Shown: positions 14,609 through 21,820, numbered from the stretch's first letter. The stretch is 22,305 bases of DNA from Clostridia bacterium (GCA_017504735.1 JAFVQP010000203.1:1-22305); one strand, 5' to 3'. Program-made: numbers and translations. The notes: generated by a model not told the origin, from the sequence alone.

Positions 14609-15387
14609 CCGATTTGACATTTCAAACCGCTTTCTTCCGCAATGGAAAGCAAATATTCCATTTTTTCCTGCGGTGGCGGTAAAATTTCCTTCAGCGAATA
14701 ATCCCTGCCAAGCCCTGCATACTTATCCGAGCCTAAACGATGGTACGGCAATAAGTGATGTTCTTTTACGCCGGGCAAACTCGCCGCGAATTTCGAAATC
14801 GCACGGATTTCCTCCGCCGTATCGTTAAATCCAGGGATAACGGGGGTACGGATTACAAGTTCTACTCCGCTTTCCGCCAAGGTCTTTGCATTTTGCAAAA
14901 TCCTTTCATTGTCCGCGCCCGTGTATTCCTTATGTTTTGCGCTGTCCATATGCTTGATATCCATCAAGAACAAGTCAAGATAGGGTAAAATCTTTTGAAT
15001 GCTCTCAAACGGCGCGTTTGCGGTCGATTCCATCGCGGTATGCAAACCGTTTTCCTTGCACGCACGAAGCAAATCCCTTGCAAAATCGGGTTGACCAAGG
15101 ATTTCCCCGCCCGATAAAGTGATGCCGCCGCCGCTTCTTCTATAATACGGCTTATCTGCAAGCAATTCGGGTAAAATTTCCGCAACGGTCACGTCTTTGC
15201 CGACGGTTTTCACTTTACCGTTTTCGGACATTTGTTGGATATCATAGGATTGCGATTCGGGGTTGCAACACCAAGCGCAACGCATAAAACAGCCCTTAAA
15301 GAACACGATGGTACGGATACCCGGTCCGTCGTGTATCGAAAAGCGCTGGATATTAAAAATTCTGCCTTTGGTGTCGTAAATACTCAT
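14602..15387 (-). CDS. Glycyl radical enzyme activase (radical SAM)
   Basis: Installs the glycyl radical on the adjacent dehydratase using S-adenosylmethionine and one reduced [4Fe-4S] cluster. The 261-residue protein has the radical SAM motif CX3CX2C at C33, C37 and C40, the N-terminal RFSIHDGPGIRT stretch at 15-26, and the SAM-binding SGGE at 92-95. Many dehydratase activases are about 300 residues and carry an inserted ferredoxin-like domain with extra cysteine clusters; between residues 42 and 109 this one has none, so it looks like the short pyruvate formate-lyase activase type. No ribosome site is visible ahead of the ATG: the upstream repeat ends 10 bases before it. It follows the dehydratase gene in the operon. 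Confidence 0.9.
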   Translation of the reverse strand: MSIYDTKGRIFNIQRFSIHDGPGIRTIVFFKGCFMRCAWCCNPESQSYDIQQMSENGKVKTVGKDVTVAEILPELLADKPYYRRSGGGITLSGGEILGQPDFARDLLRACKENGLHTAMESTANAPFESIQKILPYLDLFLMDIKHMDSAKHKEYTGADNERILQNAKTLAESGVELVIRTPVIPGFNDTAEEIRAISKFAASLPGVKEHHLLPYHRLGSDKYAGLGRDYSLKEILPPPQEKMEYLLSIAEESGLKCQIGG

Positions 15388-15397
15388 GATGGTAAAA

Positions 15398-15487
15398 GTG
15401 AAGTTGTGGCATTGCCACAGTGAAGTTTATTTTATAAGTGAAGTTGCGCTTTTAGCGCAGTGAAGTTTTTTACCTTTGGTAAAAAGT
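15398..15487. repeat. GTGAAGTT-hairpin array 2
   Basis: Four exact GTGAAGTT units (15398, 15420, 15438, 15460). Between units 1-2 and 3-4 are the hairpins GTGGC-att-GCCAC and GCGC-tttta-GCGC; units 2 and 3 are separated by a short A/T-rich stretch; after unit 4 comes a TTTTACC-ttt-GGTAAAA hairpin. Unlike the other three arrays, no returning AACTTCAC half follows. It starts 10 bases upstream of the activase start codon. Confidence 0.8.
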
Positions 15488-15665
15488 TGTGGCTGATATT
15501 TAGTGAATGCGCAATACCAACTATTAAGTGTGCGATAAGACACCTTACTGCGTCCAACGTCAGGTTGGCAAGCGTTCCGCTTGACCTTGTAGTGAGTGTT
15601 TTCTTGCGTTTCTTTATGTAGCTTCGTATATCACTCGATACAGTACGCAACTCGTCGTAAGCGAT
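15488..15665. other. Unexplained hairpin-rich intergenic stretch
   Basis: About 180 bases between array 2 and element C. Adjacent hairpins CCAAC-gtcag-GTTGG (15554-15568) and CAAGCG-ttc-CGCTTG (15569-15583) are perfect, and AGTGA/TCACT may pair further out. I see no plausible gene; an 80-codon open frame crossing the repeats has no ribosome site and no protein-like composition. Confidence 0.4.
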
Positions 15666-15790
15666 AAAAAACACAGAGATGCGAGCAGTTCAAGGAAGGC
15701 GCGGCTTCCCCGACGGGAGTGTACAAGTAGTACATGACCAAGGGGAAACGCAAGCCTGACGATGAAATGCGATGTATATATGTGTTTTTT
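15666..15790. repeat. Structured intergenic element C, copy 1
   Basis: Bounded by a perfect 10-bp stem (15666-15675 with 15781-15790). Inside are TTCCCC/GGGGAA (15706-15711 with 15742-15747) and a hairpin TGTAC-aagta-GTACA (15720-15734). It shares GAGCAGTTCAAGG, the AAGTA loop, a following TGACC and GAAATGCGA with copy 2 at 20678-20776. It ends 3 bases short of the dehydratase stop codon, directly 3' of that gene. Confidence 0.75.
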
Positions 15791-15793
15791 TAC

Positions 15794-18325
15794 TTAGAAC
15801 CCTTGTTCGGTGCGGTTGATAATGTCATCCTGAAGGGATCTGGACAACGTCGTGAACAACGCACTGTAACCAGCTACGCGCACCACCAACGTCTTATATT
15901 TTTCGGGGTTCTTTTGCGCATCTAACAACGTTTCACGCGTTACTACGTTAAACTGCATATGCATACCCTTTTGGTCGAAGTAAGAACGAATAAGCGAAGT
16001 AAACTTCGACAAACCGCTCATACCAGCCAAAGCCGAGGGGTGGAATTTTTGGTTCAACAACGTACCGTTGGAGGCAACGTCTTGTTCCAAACGAGCAACG
16101 GAGTTCGCCGTCGCCGTAGGGCCTTTGACGTCTCTACCCGATGCAGGGCCGATACCGTCCGCTACGGGGGTAAATGCCAATCTACCGTCAGGGGTTGCGC
16201 CCGTTTGCGCACCAAGGGGTACGTTTGCCGATACAGGGTAAAGCCCTGCCTGGAATACACCGCCACGAGGGTTCTTGTATTTTTCCACTTCTCTCGTGTA
16301 GGAGTTCGCTACCGCGCGCGCCATCATATCCGCATTGATGTCGTCGTTGCCGTATTTCGGACAAGTTTCGTCGATTAAACGCTTGATTTCTTGATATCTT
16401 GCACGTTTATCCGCAGGGATAGCGCTTGCCGTCGTTACTTCTTGGTAAATTGCACGGATAACGTTTTCCGTAACGCCAATACCTTCTTCCGCAAGACTGC
16501 AAGCCACTTCGTGCGTCACGCGTTCAGCGGCTTTACCCGTCAAACCATAACCAAAGTTCGCCTGCATCGCTTCACGCATTTCCGCAAGAGTAACACTGCC
16601 TTCTTCAAAGCAAAGTTTCTTGATAGCAAGCAACGCATCCGCATTGTTTGCGATACCGAAGCCTTGAGGTCCCGTGAAGTTATAGATTGCACCGCCTTCC
16701 TGCAAGGATTTTCCACGGCCGATACAATCGTCCACCATACAGGACTGGAAGGGCAAAGGACAACGCTTTGCGTGCGCTACGTCAATGGCATTGTTTGCAT
16801 TGACAAGCAATTTGATGAAGTAGCTTTGCTGCGTTTTGTACGCTTCAAATACTTCGTCGAAGGTGCGCATATTTGCTACGTCACCCGTTTCAGGGCCGAT
16901 TTGCACCCCTTTATCCACACCGTTGGAGAACACGAGTTCTAACGGGCGGCACATATTGAAGAACGCCGCATCGTGCCAACCATCCGTCTTTGCGCCCTTT
17001 TGAGGTTCTACACAACCGATGATGCAATAATCACGCGCATCTTCTAACGTAAGCCCTCTTGCCATAATCGAGGGAATGATTACTTCGTCGTTGTAATAAG
17101 CGGGCAAACCCGTACCCAAACGAGTCAACGCACCTGCCTTGAACATGAAATCGTCAGGCGTACCATTCCATACACGTACGGAAATGGAAGGCTGAGGCAG
17201 GGGCACGTGCATTGCCGCTTCCAAACACATATACGAAAGGTCGTTGGTCGCATCCATACCATGGATATTTTGACCGCCAACGATAAGGTTTTGGAACATA
17301 CCATACCCTGCAAAGCCGTCCGCGGAAGCCGCGTCACGTACCTTGTTGATATCGTTGAATTTTACCCAAATACAGTCAATCAATTCCTGCGCCTGCTCCA
17401 AGGTAATTTTCCCTTCGTCGATATCTTTTTTATAGAAAGGATACATATACTGGTCAAAACGACCGGGCGAAATGGAGTGGCCGCTCGATTCTACCTGCAA
17501 CAGCATCTGGATGAACCAGAAGGATTGACATGCTTCGTGGAAGCTGGATGCAGGGAATTCGGGTACGTGCATACAGTTGGTGGCAATTGCCATCAATTCC
17601 GCTTTACGCGTTTCATCCTTTTCTTTCTTCGCCATTTCACGCGCAAGTACAGCGTATCTGCGCGCATATTCCACCACCGCTTCGCACGATTCAATTACCG
17701 CGGAAAGGAAGTTATATCTTTGTACGTATTCAGGGTCACTTACGTCAAGTTTTGCAAGCGCATTTTGCGCTTCCGCAATAATACCGCGATACCCCTTTTT
17801 CAATACTTTTTCGTAATTTACGTTTACGTGGCCGATACCGTTGTAGAAGTAGTTACCAGGTGTAAAAATATTGTGTACGGTAAACGCTTCGTACGCCGCA
17901 GGTGCCATGTTCGATTTTGCAAGGTCGCTACACGTTTTGCCTTTCCAATAGGAATATGCATCGTGAAGCTCTCCCTTCGTCTTTTCGCTAATATAGAAGG
18001 GGTCTGCATCACGGGTTGCCACGGTGTCGAATTCCGCCTCTAACCATTCGTAGGAATATTCGGGGAATACCTGACAGCCACGGGGCGCAACCGTTGCGCT
18101 ACCTACAATCAATTCGTTATCACGGATTACGATAGGGATATTGCGTAAAATGTGTGCAAATGCCGCACTTCTTCTCAAAACTACGGGCAAGTTTTCGCTA
18201 GCCTTGTAGCTTTCCGTTACCAGCATACCGCGAGCCGATTCGATTTCGGGCATTTTTTCATACAAGGCATCAACAAGCTTGTCGATTCTTGCGCTTTTTT
18301 CAATTACAAATTTGATATTTTCCAT
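15794..18325 (-). CDS. Glycyl radical glycerol/1,2-propanediol dehydratase (B12-independent)
   Basis: Signature enzyme of the microcompartment; dehydrates a vicinal diol (1,2-propanediol to propanal, or glycerol to 3-hydroxypropanal) by radical chemistry without cobalamin. The 843-residue protein has the thiyl-radical site in GCVEPQ with C438 and E440, H166 in GHVNVN, D452 in GWHD, and the glycyl radical site RVAGYS with G819. These match the catalytic set of Clostridium butyricum glycerol dehydratase, and the numbering of H166, C438 and E440 is that of the Roseburia-type propanediol dehydratase. It is longer than the 787-residue glycerol dehydratase chiefly by about 50 extra residues near 610-660. 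A partial ribosome site AAGGTG precedes the ATG. Downstream neighbour is its activase. Choline lyase is less likely. Confidence 0.92.
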   Translation of the reverse strand: MENIKFVIEKSARIDKLVDALYEKMPEIESARGMLVTESYKASENLPVVLRRSAAFAHILRNIPIVIRDNELIVGSATVAPRGCQVFPEYSYEWLEAEFDTVATRDADPFYISEKTKGELHDAYSYWKGKTCSDLAKSNMAPAAYEAFTVHNIFTPGNYFYNGIGHVNVNYEKVLKKGYRGIIAEAQNALAKLDVSDPEYVQRYNFLSAVIESCEAVVEYARRYAVLAREMAKKEKDETRKAELMAIATNCMHVPEFPASSFHEACQSFWFIQMLLQVESSGHSISPGRFDQYMYPFYKKDIDEGKITLEQAQELIDCIWVKFNDINKVRDAASADGFAGYGMFQNLIVGGQNIHGMDATNDLSYMCLEAAMHVPLPQPSISVRVWNGTPDDFMFKAGALTRLGTGLPAYYNDEVIIPSIMARGLTLEDARDYCIIGCVEPQKGAKTDGWHDAAFFNMCRPLELVFSNGVDKGVQIGPETGDVANMRTFDEVFEAYKTQQSYFIKLLVNANNAIDVAHAKRCPLPFQSCMVDDCIGRGKSLQEGGAIYNFTGPQGFGIANNADALLAIKKLCFEEGSVTLAEMREAMQANFGYGLTGKAAERVTHEVACSLAEEGIGVTENVIRAIYQEVTTASAIPADKRARYQEIKRLIDETCPKYGNDDINADMMARAVANSYTREVEKYKNPRGGVFQAGLYPVSANVPLGAQTGATPDGRLAFTPVADGIGPASGRDVKGPTATANSVARLEQDVASNGTLLNQKFHPSALAGMSGLSKFTSLIRSYFDQKGMHMQFNVVTRETLLDAQKNPEKYKTLVVRVAGYSALFTTLSRSLQDDIINRTEQGF

Positions 18326-18340
18326 ATAACACCTTATATA

Positions 18341-18541
18341 GTGAAGTTGCGCATCCTGCGCAGTGAAGTTGTGGCGTTGCCACAGTGAAGTTGACTTCGT
18401 CAGTGAAGTTTTTCACCTTTGGTAAAAAGTTATTGCTGCTATCAATACTTGCAACAACTTACCCAACGGGTAAACTTCACTTTTCGCAAAGCGAAAAACT
18501 TATCTCTGAAAGAACTTCACTTTGCGACAGCAAAATTTCAC
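18341..18541. repeat. GTGAAGTT-hairpin array 3
   Basis: Four exact GTGAAGTT units at 18341, 18363, 18385 and 18403 (22, 22 and 18 bases apart) enclose hairpins GCGC/GCGC, GTGGC-gtt-GCCAC and GAC-ttc-GTC. After a centre, AACTTCAC returns at 18473 and 18513, and as AATTTCAC at 18534. The right half is closely similar to that of array 1, with changes mainly in hairpin loops. It spans the whole gap from 3 bases after the pduT-like stop codon to 15 bases before the dehydratase start. Confidence 0.85.
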
Positions 18542-18544
18542 TTA

Positions 18545-19090
18545 TTATAATTGTCCCCACAAATCAGCGTGAGGCGCCGCAATGATTGCGTTGGAGGAAA
18601 GCTGACCGCTTTGGGTTGCGTACGCCGAACCTGCTTCTACCGCAGCCGTTACGTCGCCAACCTCACCCGTCAACATAATCACGCCCTTACCGCCCATACC
18701 GCGCGATACGCGAAGGTCAAAAATTGCCACGCGCGCCGTTTTTACAGCGATATCTGCCGCCTTAATGGTGGTCGCCGCCGAGTAGGTTTCAATCAAGCCA
18801 AGCGAACCTTTGCGTTCACCCGTTTGCGTACCGAATAACGCCTTGATAACCTGCTCGTCAATGCGCCCCATTACGGACGAATCGATGATATACCCGTCAA
18901 ATTTCGACTGAACGTGGCTAACCGCCGCCGTTACGTTGGAAATCGAACCCGTCAATACGATTTCGTATTTACCAGGACAGGAAGGATGCGCCGCAACCAA
19001 CTCTACGCCCGCGCTCTTAAGCGCTGCGTCCGTTGCTTCTACGCCTTTAGGAATACTCTTTAATTCAATAACACCGATTGCTTTAAACAT
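18545..19090 (-). CDS. pduT: Microcompartment shell protein, tandem BMC domains (PduT family)
   Basis: A 181-residue protein of two BMC domains (about 1-90 and 95-181) that forms pseudohexameric trimers in the shell facet. The pore loop of the first domain contains C38 in PSCPGKY, the same position as Cys38 of PduT, which holds a [4Fe-4S] cluster at the trimer's three-fold axis and may carry electrons through the shell. The second domain begins GSLGLIETYS and ends APHADLW, as in PduT. Its start overlaps the pduS stop (TAATG), with AAGG 9 bases upstream. Directly following pduS, it fits a shell-embedded electron path from PduS. Confidence 0.9.
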   Translation of the reverse strand: MFKAIGVIELKSIPKGVEATDAALKSAGVELVAAHPSCPGKYEIVLTGSISNVTAAVSHVQSKFDGYIIDSSVMGRIDEQVIKALFGTQTGERKGSLGLIETYSAATTIKAADIAVKTARVAIFDLRVSRGMGGKGVIMLTGEVGDVTAAVEAGSAYATQSGQLSSNAIIAAPHADLWGQL

Positions 19091-20412
19091 TAGTCAGTTA
19101 CCTTGTCAATAATAATCTTAATTCCGTCGTAAACGGTTACTCTACCGTCTATCGTCGCATACTGCGGCAAGGAAAGCCCTTCCGCACTCTCTGCAATTTT
19201 GTCCCCTTTCTTCACCATATCGCCGTCCGCTACGCAAGGTACGCTAGGCGCACCAATGTGTTGGCGGAGATAAATTTCCACACGGTTAAAGTTTGTATCT
19301 TCGCCGATATATTTAGCTACCTTGTCAAATTTCGCTACGCCGAGTACGCTTTCCCAACGCTCGGAAGGCACCATACGCCATTCTCTTTCACGCAAGGGGG
19401 AAACCTCGTCTTTTGCCACGTAACGCATCTTATTTTTTGCGAGTAAGGTTTTATATTCGTTGATAACCGCACGCGGTGAAATGCCTTGACAGCACGCAAG
19501 CGTCTCGCAAATTCCACAGCCACAGCAAAGGGTTGCGGACAATACCATTTCGGGCATAACCATCGCCGCGCCTTTGGCTGTACGCACCATTTTGTGCGGT
19601 TCTAAGGGATAGCCAAGTAAGTATCGAGGGCACATATCCGTACAACGCGTACATTGACAGCAAGCGGTCTCCGCGCGCGCGATGGATTTGTCACCGTCTA
19701 AAAACTTACTCTCTACCGCAGGAATGTTCGGGGGAAGAATCAAAAGGCTCTTGGTCGTTTTGGTTACCACCGCCGAATCGGGGTTTATCACTTTACCCAT
19801 CGAAGGGCCACCGTCGATCACGACGTACTCTTCGGGGATTTCTATCGAATTTTTCTCCAATAAGTCGGAAACGGGCGTCCCTACGGGCACTTTTACCACA
19901 AACGGCTGCGGGATATCCCCTGCTACCGTTACCCATTTCATCAGCATAGGAGTGTTGTTTTTTACCATCATCGCCACGTTGTAAAGGGTTTCGACGTTGT
20001 ACACGATTACCCCAGCGGTGATGGGAAGGTTGCCGGGCTTTACCACTCTGCCCGTCGCTTGATAAATCAAGCTAACTTCATCGCCCATCGGATATACGTC
20101 GGGCAAAATTTTCAAGCGAATACGGTCTGCCAAACGAGTATTGTCTGCCAAACGTAAACGCTTTGCCGTATGATCTTTCACGCACAACAAAGCCTGCGGA
20201 ATTTTTGCAAAATCCAACACGGCTTGGATGCCCGCAAGCACCATAGGCATTTCTTTTTGTAAAAGCACGTAATCGGTGTATAAAAGCGGCTCGCATTCCG
20301 CCCCGTTGATCACGAGGGTATCCGCGCCGTCCGCAAGCTTTGCATACGAGGGGAACCCCGCGCCGCCTGCGCCAACGATACCGGCTTCTTTCATAATCTC
20401 TTTCAAATCCAT
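19090..20412 (-). CDS. pduS: PduS-like Fe-S flavoprotein (RnfC-related)
   Basis: A 440-residue electron-transfer protein related to RnfC and complex I NuoF. In Pdu microcompartments PduS binds FMN and two [4Fe-4S] clusters and is thought to move electrons between the lumen and the cytosol through PduT. Visible are GAGGAGFPSYAKL near 14-26, NGAECEP near 36-42, two cysteine groups at about 251-261 and 296-308 for the Fe-S clusters, and a C-terminal barrel-sandwich domain. I place the start at the ATG at 20412; no ribosome site is visible there, since a repeat array ends 7 bases upstream. A second in-frame ATG at 20394 has a weak AAAGAG before it and is an alternative. Stop overlaps pduT. Confidence 0.88.
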   Translation of the reverse strand: MDLKEIMKEAGIVGAGGAGFPSYAKLADGADTLVINGAECEPLLYTDYVLLQKEMPMVLAGIQAVLDFAKIPQALLCVKDHTAKRLRLADNTRLADRIRLKILPDVYPMGDEVSLIYQATGRVVKPGNLPITAGVIVYNVETLYNVAMMVKNNTPMLMKWVTVAGDIPQPFVVKVPVGTPVSDLLEKNSIEIPEEYVVIDGGPSMGKVINPDSAVVTKTTKSLLILPPNIPAVESKFLDGDKSIARAETACCQCTRCTDMCPRYLLGYPLEPHKMVRTAKGAAMVMPEMVLSATLCCGCGICETLACCQGISPRAVINEYKTLLAKNKMRYVAKDEVSPLREREWRMVPSERWESVLGVAKFDKVAKYIGEDTNFNRVEIYLRQHIGAPSVPCVADGDMVKKGDKIAESAEGLSLPQYATIDGRVTVYDGIKIIIDKVTD

Positions 20413-20419
20413 AATCAAT

Positions 20420-20658
20420 GTGAAATTGTGGCTATGCCACAGGTAAGTTTATTTTGTAAGTGAAGTTTTTACTTCGTAAAAGTGAAGTTTGTTCCAAGTG
20501 AAGTTTTGCATTCTGCAAAGTGAAGTTTGCCTATCGGCAAGTTGTGGCTGTTATTTATAATAACGATAACTTTTTACCATAGGTAAAAAACTTCACTACG
20601 CCAAAGGTGTAACTTCACTGTGGCTTCGCCACAACTTCACTGGCGTAGCCAACTTCAC
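20420..20658. repeat. GTGAAGTT-hairpin array 4
   Basis: The longest array. It has degenerate units at 20420 and 20442, then exact GTGAAGTT at 20460, 20482, 20498 and 20520, and after the centre exact AACTTCAC at 20589, 20611, 20633 and 20651. Hairpins between them all differ: GTGGC-tat-GCCAC, TTTTAC-ttc-GTAAAA, TTGC-attct-GCAA, TGCC-tatc-GGCA, TTTTTACC-ata-GGTAAAAA, GTGGC-ttc-GCCAC and GGC-gta-GCC. With element C copy 2 it occupies the 360-base gap between pduS and the eutN-like gene; nothing else is seen there. Confidence 0.85.
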
Positions 20659-20677
20659 CATTGTAACGCAACTTATT

Positions 20678-20776
20678 AAAGTGCATAGATACGAGCAGTT
20701 CAAGGCGGAGCGAGGGAGCTTACAAGTAGTAAGTGACCGAGCAACAACGCCGAAATGCGACGCATATATGCGCTTT
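20678..20776. repeat. Structured intergenic element C, copy 2
   Basis: Bounded by AAAGTGCATA (20678-20687) and TATGCGCTTT (20767-20776), a 10-bp stem with one G-T pair. Inside are GGCG/CGCC (20704-20707 with 20748-20751) and a hairpin CTTAC-aagta-GTAAG (20719-20733). Compared with copy 1 the stems differ in sequence but still pair, while the loop is unchanged. Its right end overlaps the stop codon of the eutN-like gene by two bases. Confidence 0.75.
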
Positions 20777-21023
20777 AATCTACAATACCGACGATGACTG
20801 CGTCGCAAGGCGCATTAGTATTATGGAGCGCCAAACGTGCGGAACTACCCGTCGTAATCAAAACGGTTTCTCCGATACCTGCACCAACGCTGTCAACTGC
20901 GATGAGAAATTCACCCGTCACAACGCCATTTTTCATGATTTCCACTTCCATAAACTTGGAACCGATGAGCGATTCTTGCTTTCTGGTGGAAACGATATTT
21001 CCTCTGATAATTCCTCTTAACAT
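20775..21023 (-). CDS. Microcompartment vertex protein (EutN/PduN/CcmL family)
   Basis: An 82-residue pentameric shell protein that closes the vertices of the icosahedral shell. It begins in the family manner (MLRGIIRGNIVSTRK), has the central AVDSVGAGIGETVL stretch at about 43-56 with the conserved GAG-GE turn, and ends with IVGIVD. Length is typical (80-100). Its ATG lies 2 bases after the pduL stop, with AAGGAG inside the end of pduL, so the two genes are translationally coupled. Its stop codon touches element C, which follows directly. Only one such gene is in the window; many glycyl-radical microcompartment operons carry more than one shell pentamer or hexamer gene elsewhere in the cluster. 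Confidence 0.92.
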   Translation of the reverse strand: MLRGIIRGNIVSTRKQESLIGSKFMEVEIMKNGVVTGEFLIAVDSVGAGIGETVLITTGSSARLALHNTNAPCDAVIVGIVD

Positions 21024-21025
21024 AG

Positions 21026-21688
21026 TTACTCCTTAACTACCTTAACCTTACAACCATTGCCGATACCAACTGCGTTTGCATCGTCCGTGTCAATGTGCAT
21101 TTCCAAACGGAATTCAGGGTGTACACGTACCTGTACGTCGTACCAACGCGTACGGCGTTTACCCATTACGTCCACCGTAACGGTATCCCCGTCCTTAACC
21201 CCAAACGCTGCGCCGTCTGCAGGCGACATGTGAATGTGTCTATTGGCAATAATGCAACCCTCTTTCAACACCACGATGCCCTTGGGACCCACGATGGTAA
21301 CAGGTGCAGAGCCAGCGATATTCCCCGATTCTCTTACAGGGGGCTTTACTTTTAACACATACGAATCCGTTGCGGAAATTTCTACCTGCGATTTTCCTCT
21401 CAAAGGTCCTAAAACGCGTACGTTTTCAATGGGACGCATTGCAGGTCCTATCAAGGTAAGCGTTTCTTTGCAAGCATACTGTCCAGGTTGAGAAAGATCC
21501 TTCATCGGGGTCAATTCGTACCCTGCGCCAAAGAGAGTTTCCATATCCGCTTTGTTCAGGTGAATGTGTCTATTCGATACGCCTACGGGTACTTCGCCGT
21601 TGCTTGCAGTTGCCGCAACTACGTCTTCGCCCATATTCGACAATACTTTTTTAACCAATTCCGCGATTTGCGCGTTCGATAATTCCAT
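21026..21688 (-). CDS. pduL: Phosphate propanoyltransferase PduL
   Basis: Converts propionyl-CoA (or acyl-CoA) and phosphate to acyl phosphate and CoA inside the microcompartment, recycling CoA and leading to ATP by a kinase. The 220-residue protein has two repeated PduL domains with zinc-binding motifs HIHL at 41-44 and HIHM at 151-154, plus EMHIDTDDANA near 196-206 with H198. The first 20 residues (MELSNAQIAELVKKVL) form an amphipathic helix typical of encapsulation peptides, after which a variable linker leads to the catalytic domain at about 33. GGAAGG 6 bases upstream supports the start. It is separated from the preceding shell gene by a 339-base non-coding stretch. Confidence 0.94.
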   Translation of the reverse strand: MELSNAQIAELVKKVLSNMGEDVVAATASNGEVPVGVSNRHIHLNKADMETLFGAGYELTPMKDLSQPGQYACKETLTLIGPAMRPIENVRVLGPLRGKSQVEISATDSYVLKVKPPVRESGNIAGSAPVTIVGPKGIVVLKEGCIIANRHIHMSPADGAAFGVKDGDTVTVDVMGKRRTRWYDVQVRVHPEFRLEMHIDTDDANAVGIGNGCKVKVVKE

Positions 21689-21716
21689 AGTTTTCCTTCC
21701 AAAACTGTTTTTTACA

Positions 21717-21763
21717 TTCCCTTGTCAAGCATAAAGGCGAGTACACGCGCGTACGCAAGGGAA
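21717..21763. other. Hairpin in the pduL leader
   Basis: TTCCCTTG (21717-21724) pairs with CAAGGGAA (21756-21763), enclosing a small GTAC/GTAC hairpin. It lies about 30 bases upstream of the pduL start. There is no T-run on the operon strand, so it is not a terminator; mRNA processing or protection is possible. Confidence 0.4.
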
Positions 21764-21785
21764 ATTTTGTGTAGTTGATTGAAAA

Positions 21786-21820
21786 ATCCCCAAGCCGCCC
21801 GCCCAAAACGGGCGGCTTGG
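21786..21820 (-). terminator. Strong GC hairpin downstream of the BMC-H gene (partial terminator or processing site)
   Basis: A perfect 12-bp G/C-rich stem (21790-21801 with 21809-21820, loop of 7). On the operon strand it is followed by GGATTTTTC. It lies between the first shell gene in the window and the rest of the operon and could allow more mRNA for the hexamer than for the enzymes. Confidence 0.6.

Noticed and set aside
15432..15674. An 80-codon minus-strand frame across array 2 and the adjacent non-coding stretch.
   Set aside because: Its C-terminal part is only translated repeat units, with no ribosome site; better explained as repeats.
17207..18043. A 278-codon plus-strand frame opposite the dehydratase gene.
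   Set aside because: Antisense shadow of the glycyl radical enzyme; no start signals and an unnatural Phe/Arg/Val-rich composition.
15794..18325. Choline trimethylamine-lyase (CutC) as the identity of the glycyl radical enzyme.
   Set aside because: The protein follows glycerol/propanediol dehydratase along its length, including GHVNVN, ARDYCIIGCVEPQ and GWHDAAFFN; the locus genes are Pdu-like rather than Cut-like in the part visible.
14385..20658. CRISPR array as an explanation of the regularly spaced GTGAAGTT units.
   Set aside because: The repeat is only 8-9 bases, the spacers are 8-14 bases and palindromic, orientation flips in mid-array, and no cas genes are present.
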